This document shows positions 20,801 through 34,050 of a DNA stretch of 64,000 nt, piece by piece (within the stretch, counting starts at the first letter, position 1; each line of letters opens with the position of its first letter). The position numbers were made by a program, and so were the translations under genes. Source of the stretch: Turbatrix aceti (taxonomy: Eukaryota; Nematoda; Chromadorea; Rhabditida; Panagrolaimidae); contig OZ017766.1 of the NCBI GenBank assembly GCA_963969345.1, positions 5,952,001 to 6,016,000 of the forward strand. The letters are read 5' to 3'. A model generated the notes under the pieces. That model made no database searches. It was not told where the DNA came from and saw only the letters and a program-made list of their open reading frames with translations.

Positions 20801-23800
20801 TTATTTTTTTGCAGACTGAGATTATCAACTCTTTGTCATTCATATTTATTCATTGTGGCACATCAATCGAGATTAGTAAGTATTTCTGTCTCTTTATCTG
20901 AAGCCTTGTGGCAGCGGATTTGAGTTTCCCTCACGTAGACAAAGATGAATGTGGCCTTCTATGTATTCGCTTTGTGGTTTGTCATTTGAGATCCTATTTT
21001 TGTTGGGTGAATACATTTTTTTTCGAAATTTTATGAACTGCTTGCTTCCTAAAATTGGTTCAAAAAAATGTTTGTCTGTTTCTAAATTTTGAAAAAAAAA
21101 ATTCTAAAAACAGTGTTTTCAGGTGTTTTGACACGCTTTTTGTCCACCAAACATTTTCAGTCTCCCTGGAAGACAAAAAAGTTTGAGATAGGTCTCGGGA
21201 GGATGTTTCTTTTTCACGCAATCTCTGATGTCTGCGGGAAGAAGCAGCACAGAAACGTGTCCGTCCACCCATCATCATCTTGTGGGTAGTAGCGGAGTGA
21301 GGGTACATTTATTCATTTTGTGACGCAGGTTTCAGTACGTTTCTTTTTTTTGCTTACATGATGAGTGTCGAGTCAACGACGTGTATGACGACGACGATGA
21401 GACTATAGCACAAAAATAAAGTGATTGGAGTGGTGCGCATGCCTGGCTGTGTGTATCACGGGTTTTGTTGTCTCGGAAGCTGCTTCGACGTTGACAAACA
21501 AAACAGTCCATCGACTCGAATGACTACATGTACGTGAACGCACGATCATCGACTTGTTACCTTTCTTCTGTTATCTCTTGTTTTTTGAGTGGGGTTAAAA
21601 GTTCTCAGAATTACCTGGTTAATAAACAGCTTTTTTTGATTTTTTTTTGGAAAAAAATTGTTGAGTGCGAATTTTTGAATTTTGGTCCCAAGCTTCTAAA
21701 TAAAATTGAAATAAATGTCTGTAAGAATACGTTTTTACTTTTTTTCAAAAAAAATAGAAAAAAAATATTACAAAAATGTACGAATTTCTTACAAAAAAAT
21801 TAAATTCTTTTAAAAATGTTAGAATTTTTTTATAAAAATGCAAAAAAAATACTTGCCAAAAATGTACAAATGCATACTAATAGAAATTTTTTTTATGTAA
21901 GTTTTTTGCTCAGGACCCTTTAAATTCCAATATAATTCGAAATCAACCCGGGACCCCAAAATCCCATCCACCCTGATCCCATCGGATCCTTCTAGCTTAC
22001 AAATAATTTGTTACACCACCATAGACCACTTATTCATTCGCGCATCCCATCTCACCTCACTGCTCCTACGTGGAAGGACAAACAGACACCTGTACAAACA
22101 CCAGCTTGACGCAAAACTCTTTGAAGGGTAATTCGCATTAACCTTTCTATCCGGAATTGATTCAAATTGTAGGACGTTCAACATTTGTATTTTTTTTGAC
22201 GTGCGTGCCTCACGCAGAAGGGTTTGGGCCTCACCTCATTCACTCCTGGCCTCTCACTTCATCATCATCATCATCCATGAGGAGGAGAAAAAAGAGAGAG
22301 GGACGTGGAGTGGGGAGACTGGGGGGGGGGTTGTTTTCGTGTCCGTTGTCGTCGTCGCTTGCGCACTTCTGACATGAGAAAAAATACGAGAATATGTATA
22401 GACGAACGGAAGCGCATCGCATCGAAGGTGAAAGTGTGGTCCACATTGCGTGGAGGTGAAGAGTTGAGGTGAGGTGCACAGGTAGAAAATTCTTAGTAAG
22501 TGTCTGTCTGGGCAAAGGTAAAAAAACGTAAACACAAATTTCATTTTTTAAATTGTTTTATCTTTGTTTTGTTCCTTCAAATTTCTATGGCATCTTTGGA
22601 AAATCTGGGGTTGTACAGTTGTACTTTCGGTTTTCTCATACATAAGTGATAGTGTTTTTTTCGCGCTTAAAAATTGTTTATGCGCAACCGAGAATGACTT
22701 TTGGAACGCGTCTGATTCATGTTTGCGCAGCACAGACACCTTTTAACAAAGCCAATTCTTACATGTTTTTTATTTCACTTGCCTTTTTTGTCGTTATCGA
22801 TACAAAAATGTGCACCAGACAGGATTTTTATTTTTTTTTCGTCAATGTTCAACGAACCAGGTAAAACTCTTCGGGGCCGAAAATAAGTAAAAAAATATTT
22901 ATGATAATTTTTTATCTGTCCTAAACATTGTACTGGTAATAAATCCAATAAAATAATTTTTGATTACATTAAAAATCTCGCTTGCATGTTGAACTCTGAT
23001 TACATATTAATTGCCTGTATATAGGTGTACTTCACACGCAGCGTTGCATGACTACGTTCAAAAAGAGTTTTTTTACCTGTGCGTGAGTTTCAGATAATCG
23101 TATTTTATACAACTTTCCCGGACGCGTTAGACCGAAGGGAAACTAAATATGTTTTTTATACACATATTTTTTTGGTTTTTTTGTTGACACTTTTTTCAAA
23201 ATCCGTTTTTCTATCAAATTTTTTTGATTCTGTTCGAAAGTGTTCAATTTTGTGTAACCAAAATTTTAATAAAAATGTATAATGACGAAAAATCTGGATT
23301 TAAAAATATTTTTCGTCATTTTTATATTAAATGTAAACGCACACGTTTTTTGTAGACTTTTCATACGCAATATCAGAAATGCGTGGAATTTTCAACAAAA
23401 TTACTTATTTTACGAGCTGTTATCCCGTTTATCTGTAAGTATTTGTTATTTTCAATTTTCTTTGGATATTTCTGTGTTAACAAATCTTCATCGGTCTACT
23501 GTACATTCAATGAACATAAATTTTTTTTTTTGCAGAACGATTTTTGATTTTTGCTTTCTAAAAAGGTTTGAAAAGATACTACAAAGTTCTAATCCAAAAT
23601 TAGACAAATACGAATCTTTATGCTCATGTCAGGGTTTAGACACCAGTCAGGGGCGTCGTCTGCGCCAGATTAATAACATCTTTTCCGTTTCGAATATAAA
23701 AAATGACCTTTAATTTAGTTTTCTGCGATAAAATAAAAAAGCAAAAATCAGTCTGTAGCCAGATTTGTATTTTTGAACATTCATACATCAACGAGTTTTC

Positions 23801-25110
23801 CCCAAGACATGAGCTTAGTTAGTAGCGTGGGTTTTTACTCCAAATGCCGCTTTCATAAGTGCACTTTTTTTATGTATATATTTTCTCAGATAACATTTGC
23901 ACGTTTGCCTTTGAGAAAGGACGAAAGGGCTTTCTTTTCTGCCTTTTGCCTTCGGACACCCGCGCACCCTTTGTAAAAGTCCTCCCTCCTCCCTCTGATA
24001 TGAGAACATGTGACACTCACCTTTTTCGATGTATCATAAAAAAAGCTGTTTTCTATTTTTGATAAAACTGAGGTCTTTCTTGCACAATACCAACCAACCG
24101 ATCATTAAACAAGTCAGTCGCCACCGACTGCTGCCCTTTGAGGCATGTGCCAGTTGGGTTACGGTAAATATGTATATCTTTATTAGGTATTTGACAGTCG
24201 CTAATTGGGGTAATCTTTCATCTGTTCACTGACTTTGGCAGAACGTAGTGTACTTTTCTGTTCTGGTGGTTATCAGATGTCTATCCAGGCAGAATAGTGG
24301 CATCATTATGGGGCACTTTCTCGCCGTCGATGTTCTGAACAACATTTTAGACGCCTCAGGTACTTTGACGGCATTTAGTTTTTTATCCGCTTTATGGAGG
24401 AGTTTTGGGGTTTCCATGTACAATTTCGAAATTTAGACACACTTCACATTTTTTTTTTAAATTTTTTTGTGAAAACCAAATTTTTGATCATTTTCCTTTA
24501 AATTTGAACATTGTCCTAATTTTTTTGATTTCGCATGTTTTTCGACCAGTTTTTTGTTTTTTTTGAAATTTTTTAATAAATGCGTGAAAACTCCATTTTA
24601 TGACGATCTGCGTCAAATGTTTGTTTGTTTCACCTGAATCCATTTTCACGTGCTTCCGTTCACCCCTGATAAAACCTAACTCAATTTTTTGCTGGCAGAA
24701 AACCTTATTGATACCTCCCTGACTAACATCTTTGCAGCTTGCGTTCATTGCAACAGCGAAGAAAAAAATATGTATCATGGGATTAAACATGCAGAAAGAT
24801 AAGATGAGAGAAGAGAAGCGAAGAGATATGATAAATCTCAAGTCTCTCTGACAACGGCTACGGCTACGGGTGGTTCTTCTGCGCGCGTATGTAACCTGCT
24901 GCTGACTGAGATGCTCTGACGCGCAGGCACAAGTTCATGCGTGCGTGTGTATCTGCGTGCATGCATAGCCTCAAGGCATGTACTATGTGGCCTGTGTGTC
25001 TTCCATCCGCCGCCGCTTCTGCTGGTGCTGCTGCTGATGGTGCTGTTGCTGCTGGCTGACAACAACCAGTCAGTTGGTTGGTTGGTTTTAACTTCAGACT
25101 TCGGGGCAAG

Positions 25111-25152
25111 CAACACACATACACACACACACACGCACACACAAACACGCAC
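25111..25152. repeat. (CA)n microsatellite
   Basis: A run of CA dinucleotides with a few interruptions (T, G, A) lies inside the GC-richer block at 24.8-25.3 kb. Open frames crossing it are artefacts of the repeat. Confidence 0.85.
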
Positions 25153-28100
25153 GGACAACAAAAACAGTCCCCAGTCCCCCTCCCCGCTATAGCTTCCCCA
25201 CCCATTTTTTTTTCCAGTGGTGAGTCATCCATTCCTGCGATTGCTCTCGTCGCTGTATGGAGCGCCGCATGCGTCCTCGTAGGCGGCTCGGCTGTCTGCA
25301 ACGGTGCGCATCTTTTTTGTTTTGCCCTCTCTTCCCGTGGAAACGAACGTCAAACATAGTATGCACGTGGGTTCAGTCTGTCACCTTTTTGCATGTCCAC
25401 GGAAATGACGCTAACTTCGAAATCTCGTGTTTATGCCAGATTTTGTCTTTTTACATTTTTTTTATAATCGAACACGTAAAATTTTCTTCTACCATGTCAA
25501 CTTCATTGATTACGCATATCTTTGCTTAACTTTTTGAAAGCTTATGAAAATTTAATAAATTTTAATTTGTCTTGAAGGAACTTGAATTATAAATTATCCG
25601 AGCACATTTTGTTTGAATTATTGCATAGGCTTCAAAAAACATCAAAAACGCCCGCTTATATCAAATTCTTAGTTGAACTTCGTTCCTTTCTTTTTCCCGT
25701 TGTCCTTTTGTCTCTTCATCGACTCGATTCATTTTTTTTCTCCAGGTGAGTGAAAAATTATGTAATTCAAACTGATATCATCGTCATGCGACGATCCCGA
25801 AAGCATGTTTGTGTATACAATGTACACAGTCCGGTTCCATGACCCCATCCCATGATAACTTTTTTTTTTACGAATGTTTGATTGAATATTTGAATGATTT
25901 TTCGTTGCTTGTTTGTTGCACATTTTTTTTTCTCTATTGAACGGGATTGATTGACTGCGCTGTAGACCTTGTCCTCCTCCTCTTCTTCTTCCTCCTCCGA
26001 CCCGACCCCAGGCCAGCCAGCTGGCGGCAGGCTGATTTGTGTGAATGAATTTGAATTTGAGGACGGTTGGCGCTTGATGACGACTTTTAAAAAATTTTTC
26101 TTTCAAAAATTTTTTCATGTGACGAAAATGTTTTTAATCAAAAACTTTTATGACTTTTAAAAAAAAATTGTTGATCTGTGTTTGGAATTTATTTTGGATT
26201 TCTATGATTGTTTTGATAACTGTTTGGTAAAATTGAATTGTTCACTCTATTTATTATACTTTTATTACTGCGCGTCAGCCCAAGTTGCATTTTTTCATCC
26301 AAGTTGACCTTCAGGCAGTTAGGCGGAAAAGGCCTATTTTTTCGTTCACGTTTACTTTTTCCATGTTTGCAGAAAAAAAGGCAGGCACGCTGTTTTCTTT
26401 CTTGAATTCCTTCTGGCGACCCCAGCAAAAAAAAAGAATGTCGTTATGCATGTGTGTTTGTCAGCCAGCGGCGTTAGGAGCTGTTATGTCGCGTAATCGG
26501 TTGAGCACAGCACTGTGATGAGAAAGAAACCATGACGCATGCTGCCGTCTTTTTTTTGCATCAAAAAATGTGCAATCAATATGCATATGCGTACTATCCT
26601 ATCATTATCACCTCAATCATTAGTCCTCCCTGTGTAGGTCATTATTCAGCATGATGAGCACTTTAGCACTCGACTAACTACTTACATACATATTTGTAGC
26701 TAAAAACGCTGACGTGAGCAAAACAGCAGCGGTTGTGATAAGAAAAAAAAATTACAACGTCAGCCCCCGATTTAAGAAAAAATAGGAGTTTTAGATGCTT
26801 CTGTTTTGGATTTTATGCACATGTTTTAAATATTTATTTATTTAAAAATTCGTCGCATTAGTTCAAAGCAATTGATTTTTTGCAGGATTTTTTTTTAAAA
26901 AACCATCTTTCTCGTCCTCGTTCTGAAAACATGAATAAAAAATCAGTTAACAAACAAAATGTCTGTCAGGAAAACGCTGTCGTTTTTCATTAGGCCAAAA
27001 AACTGTGAGATTCTGTTTTTTACGCGTTGGAATTTTCAAAAAAACTGTACAAAAAATTAGATTAAGAATTAGATTTTTTTCCACGCGCTTAAAAAAATTT
27101 AGTTTTTTGAATGTATTTTTTTTAAATACGGAAAAAATTGTTTTAAAAGTACATACTTTTTTTTAGTCAGTGCTGTAAAAAAGCGTTGAGACAACTCTGG
27201 TGGCGATGCCAATGATTGTTATCGCCAGTGACGACCCGCATGACTGACAGGGCGTACAATCCATCTGGTAGGCGCACAGGTTAACGTCTCAGGTCATTCG
27301 TCATCGCAGTTATCACACTGCTGCTGCTGCTGCTGTTGATTTGTTCTGGAGACCAAAAAATATTTTTTTGATGAGCTGGACATAATTTACGCAAACTGCA
27401 ATTTTGCAGGACAAAAATGTATTTTTATGTATTTAATTTGCAACAAGCGTTTTTCCCATAATTTGTGTTCAACCGCAAAAAAAAGGTGTGTCATCAATCA
27501 CCGTGAAGAAGATCGGCGCCATACCAAGAAGGTGGGTGAATGCGGTTGTCCTCGGCCCGGTGATTTTCGCGCACGCACAAACTCGATCATTTTTTCTTTA
27601 GGGAGTTGCCAACATTTTTACGTACATACATTCGTATTTTGGCTGGGTTGTTTTGTTTTCCTGTCCCTTCAAGTGATCAAAAATGTCTTGTCTCTTTTTT
27701 TTATGACACCGTCCATCAGCAAAAAGAAAAATAACAAAAAAATCTTGTAACCCCAAATAGATCGCGCAACTGTTGAATGCGCGGAACTGAACTGAACTAT
27801 CGCCTGCGCCTTCGCCTGCTTTGCCCCATCTTCTTTTCCACCTTGAGCGTACGTAATTGATTGATACGCAGTGCATTATACAAACAATGTTCTTGTTTTC
27901 CCTAGGCTGCGTGCACGGAAGAAAGAATCTTACGATTCACCGCTGACGTCACTGATGCGTAATTTTTCCAAATTAGTCACTGGGCAGCAGCCACAGCATT
28001 GTTTGTTGCATGATGACTTGGAGTTTTTTTTCCTACACAATTTCAATTATGTCTCATTTAGGAGATACTATTTTAGGATTTTTATTGGGTAAATTGTATA

Positions 28101-31100
28101 GGTAGGAGGGTTTCGTAAATATTTTTTTGTACAGGATCAATTATTTTACAGATGTCGTTTTTCTTTGTAAACGTGATTTTTTTGTGTTTGTTTTACAAAT
28201 TTTTGACGGAAAAAATGAAAAAAAATTTTCTTGAATTTAAAAAAATTTGTTTTTTGAAAATTTCGAACGTTTTTTGGTCGAAAATCCTAAAAATTATAGA
28301 ACAATAAATTCGAGTTCAATTTTTTCGAATTTTTTTAAGACACTAAACATTCTGAGTTTTTGAAATCTTCAAATTTCTAGTGACCAAAAATACAATTCAA
28401 AATTTAGGATTTAGTAACCTAAAAAAATTGCCATTTCTATTTGTGTTCAAATTTTTTGAAAAACATAAACTTTGCTATTCTGGTCTCCTAACTAACCGAT
28501 CGGAAGTTACGTAGGCTGCAAGGTATGCGCAGCAGCATACTTTATCTAAATATTCACCGTCAGTCAGACCGTCACCGGCAGACAGACGTACAACAAAAAA
28601 AACCCCAACAGAACTCGTGATTATTGTCTCTCTTTGTTTTTTAATCTTTTCGTTTTCTTCCATTCGAGATTTTTGTGTATTTCTTGTATTTATTTGCATT
28701 AATCCTAACACCATTTTTTAATAATATTTTATTTGGCACATAAATATTAACATTTCCAGTAAAAAGCATAATTTTGTTTTGTTTTTTTTGTAATAAGTTG
28801 TTTTCAATTGGAACGAACGCGGCTTTGGTTCAAGGAAGTCAAATTTATTTAATACCAAAGTTTTTAGAAAGTTGAACGTTTTTAACCACCTGACATTTTT
28901 TTGCCTTTCCGCCGCAGGGTCGGTAATTGTTTTTTTCTCTCTCACCTTCAAACAATTATTGGATTAACCAACACAAGCACAGACAATGATATACTGTATT
29001 AAGCACACTTTTTATCCCATTCAAATGCAAAAAAAAACGACTAATTAGTCACAAGTTATTTACGATGAAATTTTTTTTCGCTGTTCTGCAGAGTTTTTTA
29101 TCCTCTGCTTTCCGTTTGTTCCCGCGTGACTCATCACAACCGCGGTGGTTGTTTTTTGGTAAAAAACGTAAAGCGCGAAAGATGATACAGGTAATAAGAA
29201 AGGTATTTTGTTATATTTTTTCCCGTGTTTTTTATCACTTCTTTTTTCATTACGCACGTAGTACTATTTCTTTTTTTTCTTTTTTTTTGTCTTTTTTGTA
29301 AATCACTTTTTTTTGAAAAACAAACAAAAACACATTCTAGTTGCAACTTGCCAAAAACAGGAATGGAAGCCAAAAATAGCACTTTTGCGCATTTTTGGCA
29401 TGGAATGACGAAGCTTTGGCGTCAGAGGGTTGTTTTTAAAATTCTTGTTAAACCGTAATCAAAAATTTGTTTTTGTAATCCGAAAACAACAAAAAAATTG
29501 ACGTTTGAAAAAAACTGGCAATTTTTTTTGTAAAAATCATTCCAAGTTCGGCTCGCGTAATTAATTTAATTTAAAACCCTCTTTTTTTTGATTACATGAA
29601 ATTATAAAAAAATAAGTTTGTCGCCTTTTTCAAATGCCAAACATGGTTGGTTAGCTCGCATATTGAAAAAATGGTATGAATTAACGCTCGTAAATGCCAT
29701 TCCTTAATCCCATGGTTTTTTATGTAAGCAAATATAAAAACCGAACTTGAGACAACGATCAAAAATCGTTCTATGAATTATTCGTTATTTTGGACACTTT
29801 TCGAATCCGAGAGAAGAAATGTTCTTTTAAGCATGTAAAAAAAATAATTTTGAACACTTTGCAATTCTGTGTTTTTTCCAAAAAAATATGCATTTATGTT
29901 AGTGCAGTCATTAGTTTAGTTCAGGCAGGCCTCGGAATTTTCATGTAGCGGTGAGTGTCTTTTTTGATAGTTTTTGATGATGACTGATAAGATGCGGCAC
30001 ACAAACAACTCGAGGAAAGCGCTTGATATTCAGTTTTTTTTCCACAAAATATCAGCGTTCATTTGCATGCATAAGAGTACAGGGGCTTTATCAGGGGCTG
30101 CTTGGGATTAGATAACGAGGAGGCGGCTTGCAGAACAGCTCTCAAGGCCACTTGGAGGTATTTGGCCGTTTTTTGAACCGTAAATCAAAGTTCGAATTTT
30201 TTAGGATTAAAAAAAAATTTTTTTTAAGCTGCAAAAATTCACTTTTATGCTAAATATTTGTTTTCCAAATCAAATTGTGTTTTATTTTGGTCTGAAAAAT
30301 TTTTTTGAACAATTGAGTCTTGCAGCGAAAATCCCTGAACGAACGGATTATCTTTATTTTTGCGTTATCACTGTTTCTGTTTGAATGCCTCAACTTGCAT
30401 TGTCCCATGCGAGTCAGCAGTTTTTGGGACGATTGTTTGTGTCAAAAGTCTTTCTTATCGGAACAGATATTTAGTTGGATTCGATTTTTGTGCTCCTTAA
30501 AAAGAATCACATCGCCGTCCAAAAAAAAAACAAAAATACAAATGTACATTTTTTTCATTAAAAGAAAAGACAAAAGCATGGAGGTTTTACGGTGCAGCAT
30601 AGTAGAACAGCATGATAAATACATACATACATATATGCCGCGTGAGTCAGTGCATGTCATTTTGTTTTGATTCATGCATCATCCACCACCACCGCTACGA
30701 CGCCAACATGGATAGGGAGAAAAAAAAATGAAGGACATAGTAAGAACGAGGAAAAAAAAGTGAACAAAAGGTTAAATTACGAGGCAGACTTCGTATGCAT
30801 GGATGTATAATATTTTTTTTTTGACTTCAAATGCCTAGAAAAACCACAAACACTTCCTAATAATTGGACTCCTTAGGCGTGTTCGATAGAATCTGTGATA
30901 GAATTACTGTGTTTTTTTTCTTCATGCAATGACGTGGCGTGGATGCATGTATATTAGTGTCGGGCGTAAATAAGTTATTATACCCTTTTTCTCTTGGAGT
31001 GAAGTCTACCGCGTTCGTGATAAACAAAAGTTGTATTTTTCATAGTAATTTTTTTTCGCGATTTGCGTGAACTTTTGTATTTGCTTACCTGAAACTAGTT

Positions 31101-31781
31101 TTTTTTTTCAGAAAAGAAAATCACGGCATGCCATGCCCAACAGTTTGTTTACGGTAGTTTTTGATTTTTTGTGCCATAATCTGACGTTTGTGTGCTAAAA
31201 ATATTTTTTGTACTGCTTCCAAACTTTTTATTATTTGTTACTATTTTGTTTGTTCGTTATATATAGTACGCTGAAATCCATTCCTAATTTCGCACGTTGC
31301 GTGCAACATGCCGGTGTTTTCTATTTTTTCCCAAAAAAAAACAGTTTTCTGATCATTGTTTAAAGTTCGGTTTCTTCTTCAATTTTTTTTCTATTTAAAA
31401 AAACACGATTACGTGAACATTTAACGGGATTAAGGATTGAAAATTTATCTATCATAAAATCCCGTTAACCGAGCATCCCACACTCTTCTCTATATATTTT
31501 TTTCTTTCTACACCATCACTAATTAACCAGCCGCCACGTCTGTGCGCATTCTGCCCCCTAGCATTAATCATCGCCGGGAGAAAAAAGAAAAAAAAAGGAA
31601 GTTGGCGCCTGCCCTCTCCCTCTCCTTCGCGCAAGGCGTATCGTATTTTTTTGCTCTTTTTCACATACATAATTTTTTTTATCCCATGCCACGGCAACAA
31701 ACATCATCATAACCAACCATCACGGAATACTACTATATTGCGGTTTTTTTCTTTTTAGGATAAAAGACGGGTTCACGCTCG

Positions 31782-31939
31782 CGAACGAACGAACGAACTC
31801 GGTTGCGGTAATTTATTTGCCACATTTGCCACAACTTACATTGGGTTGGTTTTGCTATCCTTGATTGACTGCTTACCGCTGCTGTAGACTGCTTTGTCTT
31901 ACCTTAGGGGAGGGGAAGGATGGGAGGGGGGGGGGGGGG
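31782..31939. repeat. (GAAC)n tract and G14 run
   Basis: CGAACGAACGAACGAAC-type repeats lie at 31782-31798. An uninterrupted run of 14 G lies at 31926-31939. A similar GAAC repeat recurs at about 39436-39452 in a jun intron. Long G runs are rare in AT-rich DNA and can form quadruplexes. Confidence 0.8.
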
Positions 31940-32446
31940 TAACAGATATGTATCTCTGTTGTTTTGAGCGAATGGGAGATAAACGACTCTTTCTTTTATT
32001 TTTTTTCTGCTTCTGAGTAACATGTTTTGAAGGAGGGATAAATATTTATTGATCGCCAGATCTGCTTTTTTTTTGTTGATCTTTCTGCATTTTCTCATTT
32101 TCATGATTTGCAGGTAAAATATTTTTAAAATTAAAATTTTTTGGTCTTAAAAAAATTCTTTAGGACAAAAAAAAGAATGTTGGGTGCGGTGGCGGTTATT
32201 TAATTGTTACGTCACAACTTATATCAGAGCTCTGATGTATCATCCATTCCCAAAAACTTGTCAACTAACTGATAGCGATAATAAGAAGGGGAACGACGGG
32301 AATGAATTTTATGAGAACTAAAAAAAAACTTACCTTACTTTTTTTTCCTGTTCACGTGAAATGAATAATATACGCGTGTGTGTAGGGTGACAATGATGCA
32401 TAATCATCACACTCCTCCGGCGATGACTGCCCGCGATCGGCGATCA

Positions 32447-32468
32447 ACCTACCTACCTACCTACCTAT
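32447..32468. repeat. (ACCT)n microsatellite
   Basis: Five tandem ACCT units followed by degenerate copies. Confidence 0.85.
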
Positions 32469-33451
32469 GTACCTGACAACACATCAACAATCGGGGTGAA
32501 TGAATCGACGACGACGAATATAAATTCTTTGCTTTGCCGTTGGACGGAGGCGAAGCAAAGAGATAACAAACACAACATATTTATTTATACCGACCGACCA
32601 ATTTACTGTTTTTTTTTCTGCTGATTATTTTGTTACACCTTCGATGAAGAAGAAAAACATTCGTTTATTTTTGTATCCTTTACCTCTTTTTTTATATTTT
32701 TTTATATTTGTTTCTCGCAATTTTTCAGAATTGTTTGTTCTAATTATTTTGTCACGGTGGTGCAAATTCAATAGACTCGAAGTCATCATGTTACATACCC
32801 GCGACTATAAAAATTGCTTTTTTCCTTTTCATAATTTGCAGATGGAAAAAAAACTTTTTTTAATTGTTGTCAACTTTATGAGTGTAATTTTTTCAGTGCT
32901 CACTAAAGATCAAAAATCACGGAAAAAAGTTTGCTAATGAGAACGAAAGAAAGCTTGTTTATTTTCTTGTTTTTTTTATGCGACATGCGTAAAAAATTCT
33001 TATAAATATTTCTCATTATTGCCGTTGTTTATGTATACGGTCTGTGCCCGTTACCTGCACTTTTACAACCATTTCTCGTCCTTCTACACCTCTCTACTTC
33101 CGTGTAGGTTTACTCATTATCTGTCAGTGAAAAAAAAAATTAAACGTACCCAGCATACAAACAACTTCTGATTGGCAAATGGCAGTTCAAGTTGAGTAAT
33201 CGGGGGCCTTGGGAAGGATTGATTTCTTACCTCTTCCCTCCCACGGACACAAGCAACCGCGGACGGCAATGCTTGTTATCACTCATATACACGCAGACGA
33301 CAGACAGAACAGCTTCATGTTTGCTATCTATCAGTTGGGTATTTTTTTTGTTACTCATCTGATTGACTGATTTTTGTCCGTGTCAGAGTAGTCAGTCAGC
33401 CCCGGCAGGTATGTATATTAGCCCTTCTGCTCGCTCTGTGCTATCACAGAG

Positions 33452-33487
33452 ATGAATGAGTGAATGAATGAATGAATGAATGAATGA
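33452..33487. repeat. (GAAT)n microsatellite
   Basis: Tandem TGAA/GAAT units, eight or more, about 0.3 kb upstream of the acceptor that precedes the jun start. Confidence 0.85.
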
Positions 33488-33762
33488 CACACACCTTGGA
33501 ACTTCTTTTTTTTTCTGAAGATTTGTCTATGATATTTTATTTTTTTTGTTTTTTTTTTATTTTTAGCTGGCGTGTGTTGTGTTGTATCGGGTTGCCTCCT
33601 GGCTCAGGTGAAGTCAGGTAGAGGCCTTTTACCTGGTCCAGGATTGTTTACATAAATACCTGCCCAAATTGATCCCGTGACTTTTCGTGATAATATATGA
33701 TTTTTGTCGCAGTTATCATTTTTCGATGCGTGATGAATCATTCATTTCCAACGCCTGTTAAA

Positions 33763-33778
33763 CTTTTCTGATTTCAGC
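33763..33778 (+). promoter_or_regulatory. splice acceptor of the first jun coding exon
   Basis: TTTTCTGATTTCAG ends at 33777, about 270 bases before the jun ATG, with no intervening acceptor of comparable quality. It is the likely 5' end of the exon, by either cis-splicing from an upstream non-coding exon or trans-splicing of a spliced leader. Confidence 0.45.
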
Positions 33779-34050
33779 CCGCAACAAAACACCCAAGGAT
33801 CTCTCTCTCTTTCTCTCTTATACCTGTTCCTTCAACAAATTCGCAGTCGACGAAAAAGGGGGGTGTTTGTTTCTAAAACTTGTGGTTCAATCAACAACGC
33901 AATTTACAATTTCTGAAGAGAAAAAAAATCACAGACACCCAAAAAAAAGGATTCCAAACAAAAACAGTATCCATCATTTTTTTCAAAAACCCGGTGGATC
34001 CATAAAAACCCGTGAAACTGACGTCAATCTTTCTCCCCCGACATCGGTTC

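Larger units (their letters stand above)
17878..33777. other. ~16-kb region with no recognisable gene
   Basis: Open frames here are short, low in complexity and without family motifs on either strand. It lies between the epoxide hydrolase start (-) and the first coding exon of jun (+). The sequence is AT-rich with A/T homopolymers. It is interrupted by GC-richer blocks (about 18,900-19,300, 24,840-25,340, 31,480-31,640 and 33,200-33,420) that could be promoters, enhancers or non-coding first exons of jun. Microsatellites are listed separately. TGA(C/G)TCA motifs occur at 19252, 25221, 29127 and 30644. I saw no miRNA, snRNA, tRNA or rRNA that I could name. Confidence 0.55.

Noticed and set aside
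23282..23713. 143-codon plus frame
   Set aside because: Phe/Asn/Ile-rich reading of AT-rich DNA; no motif or exon partners.
24838..25359. Several overlapping frames on both strands around the (CA)n tract
   Set aside because: Low-complexity readings of a microsatellite and GC-rich block; no consistent frame, no domain.
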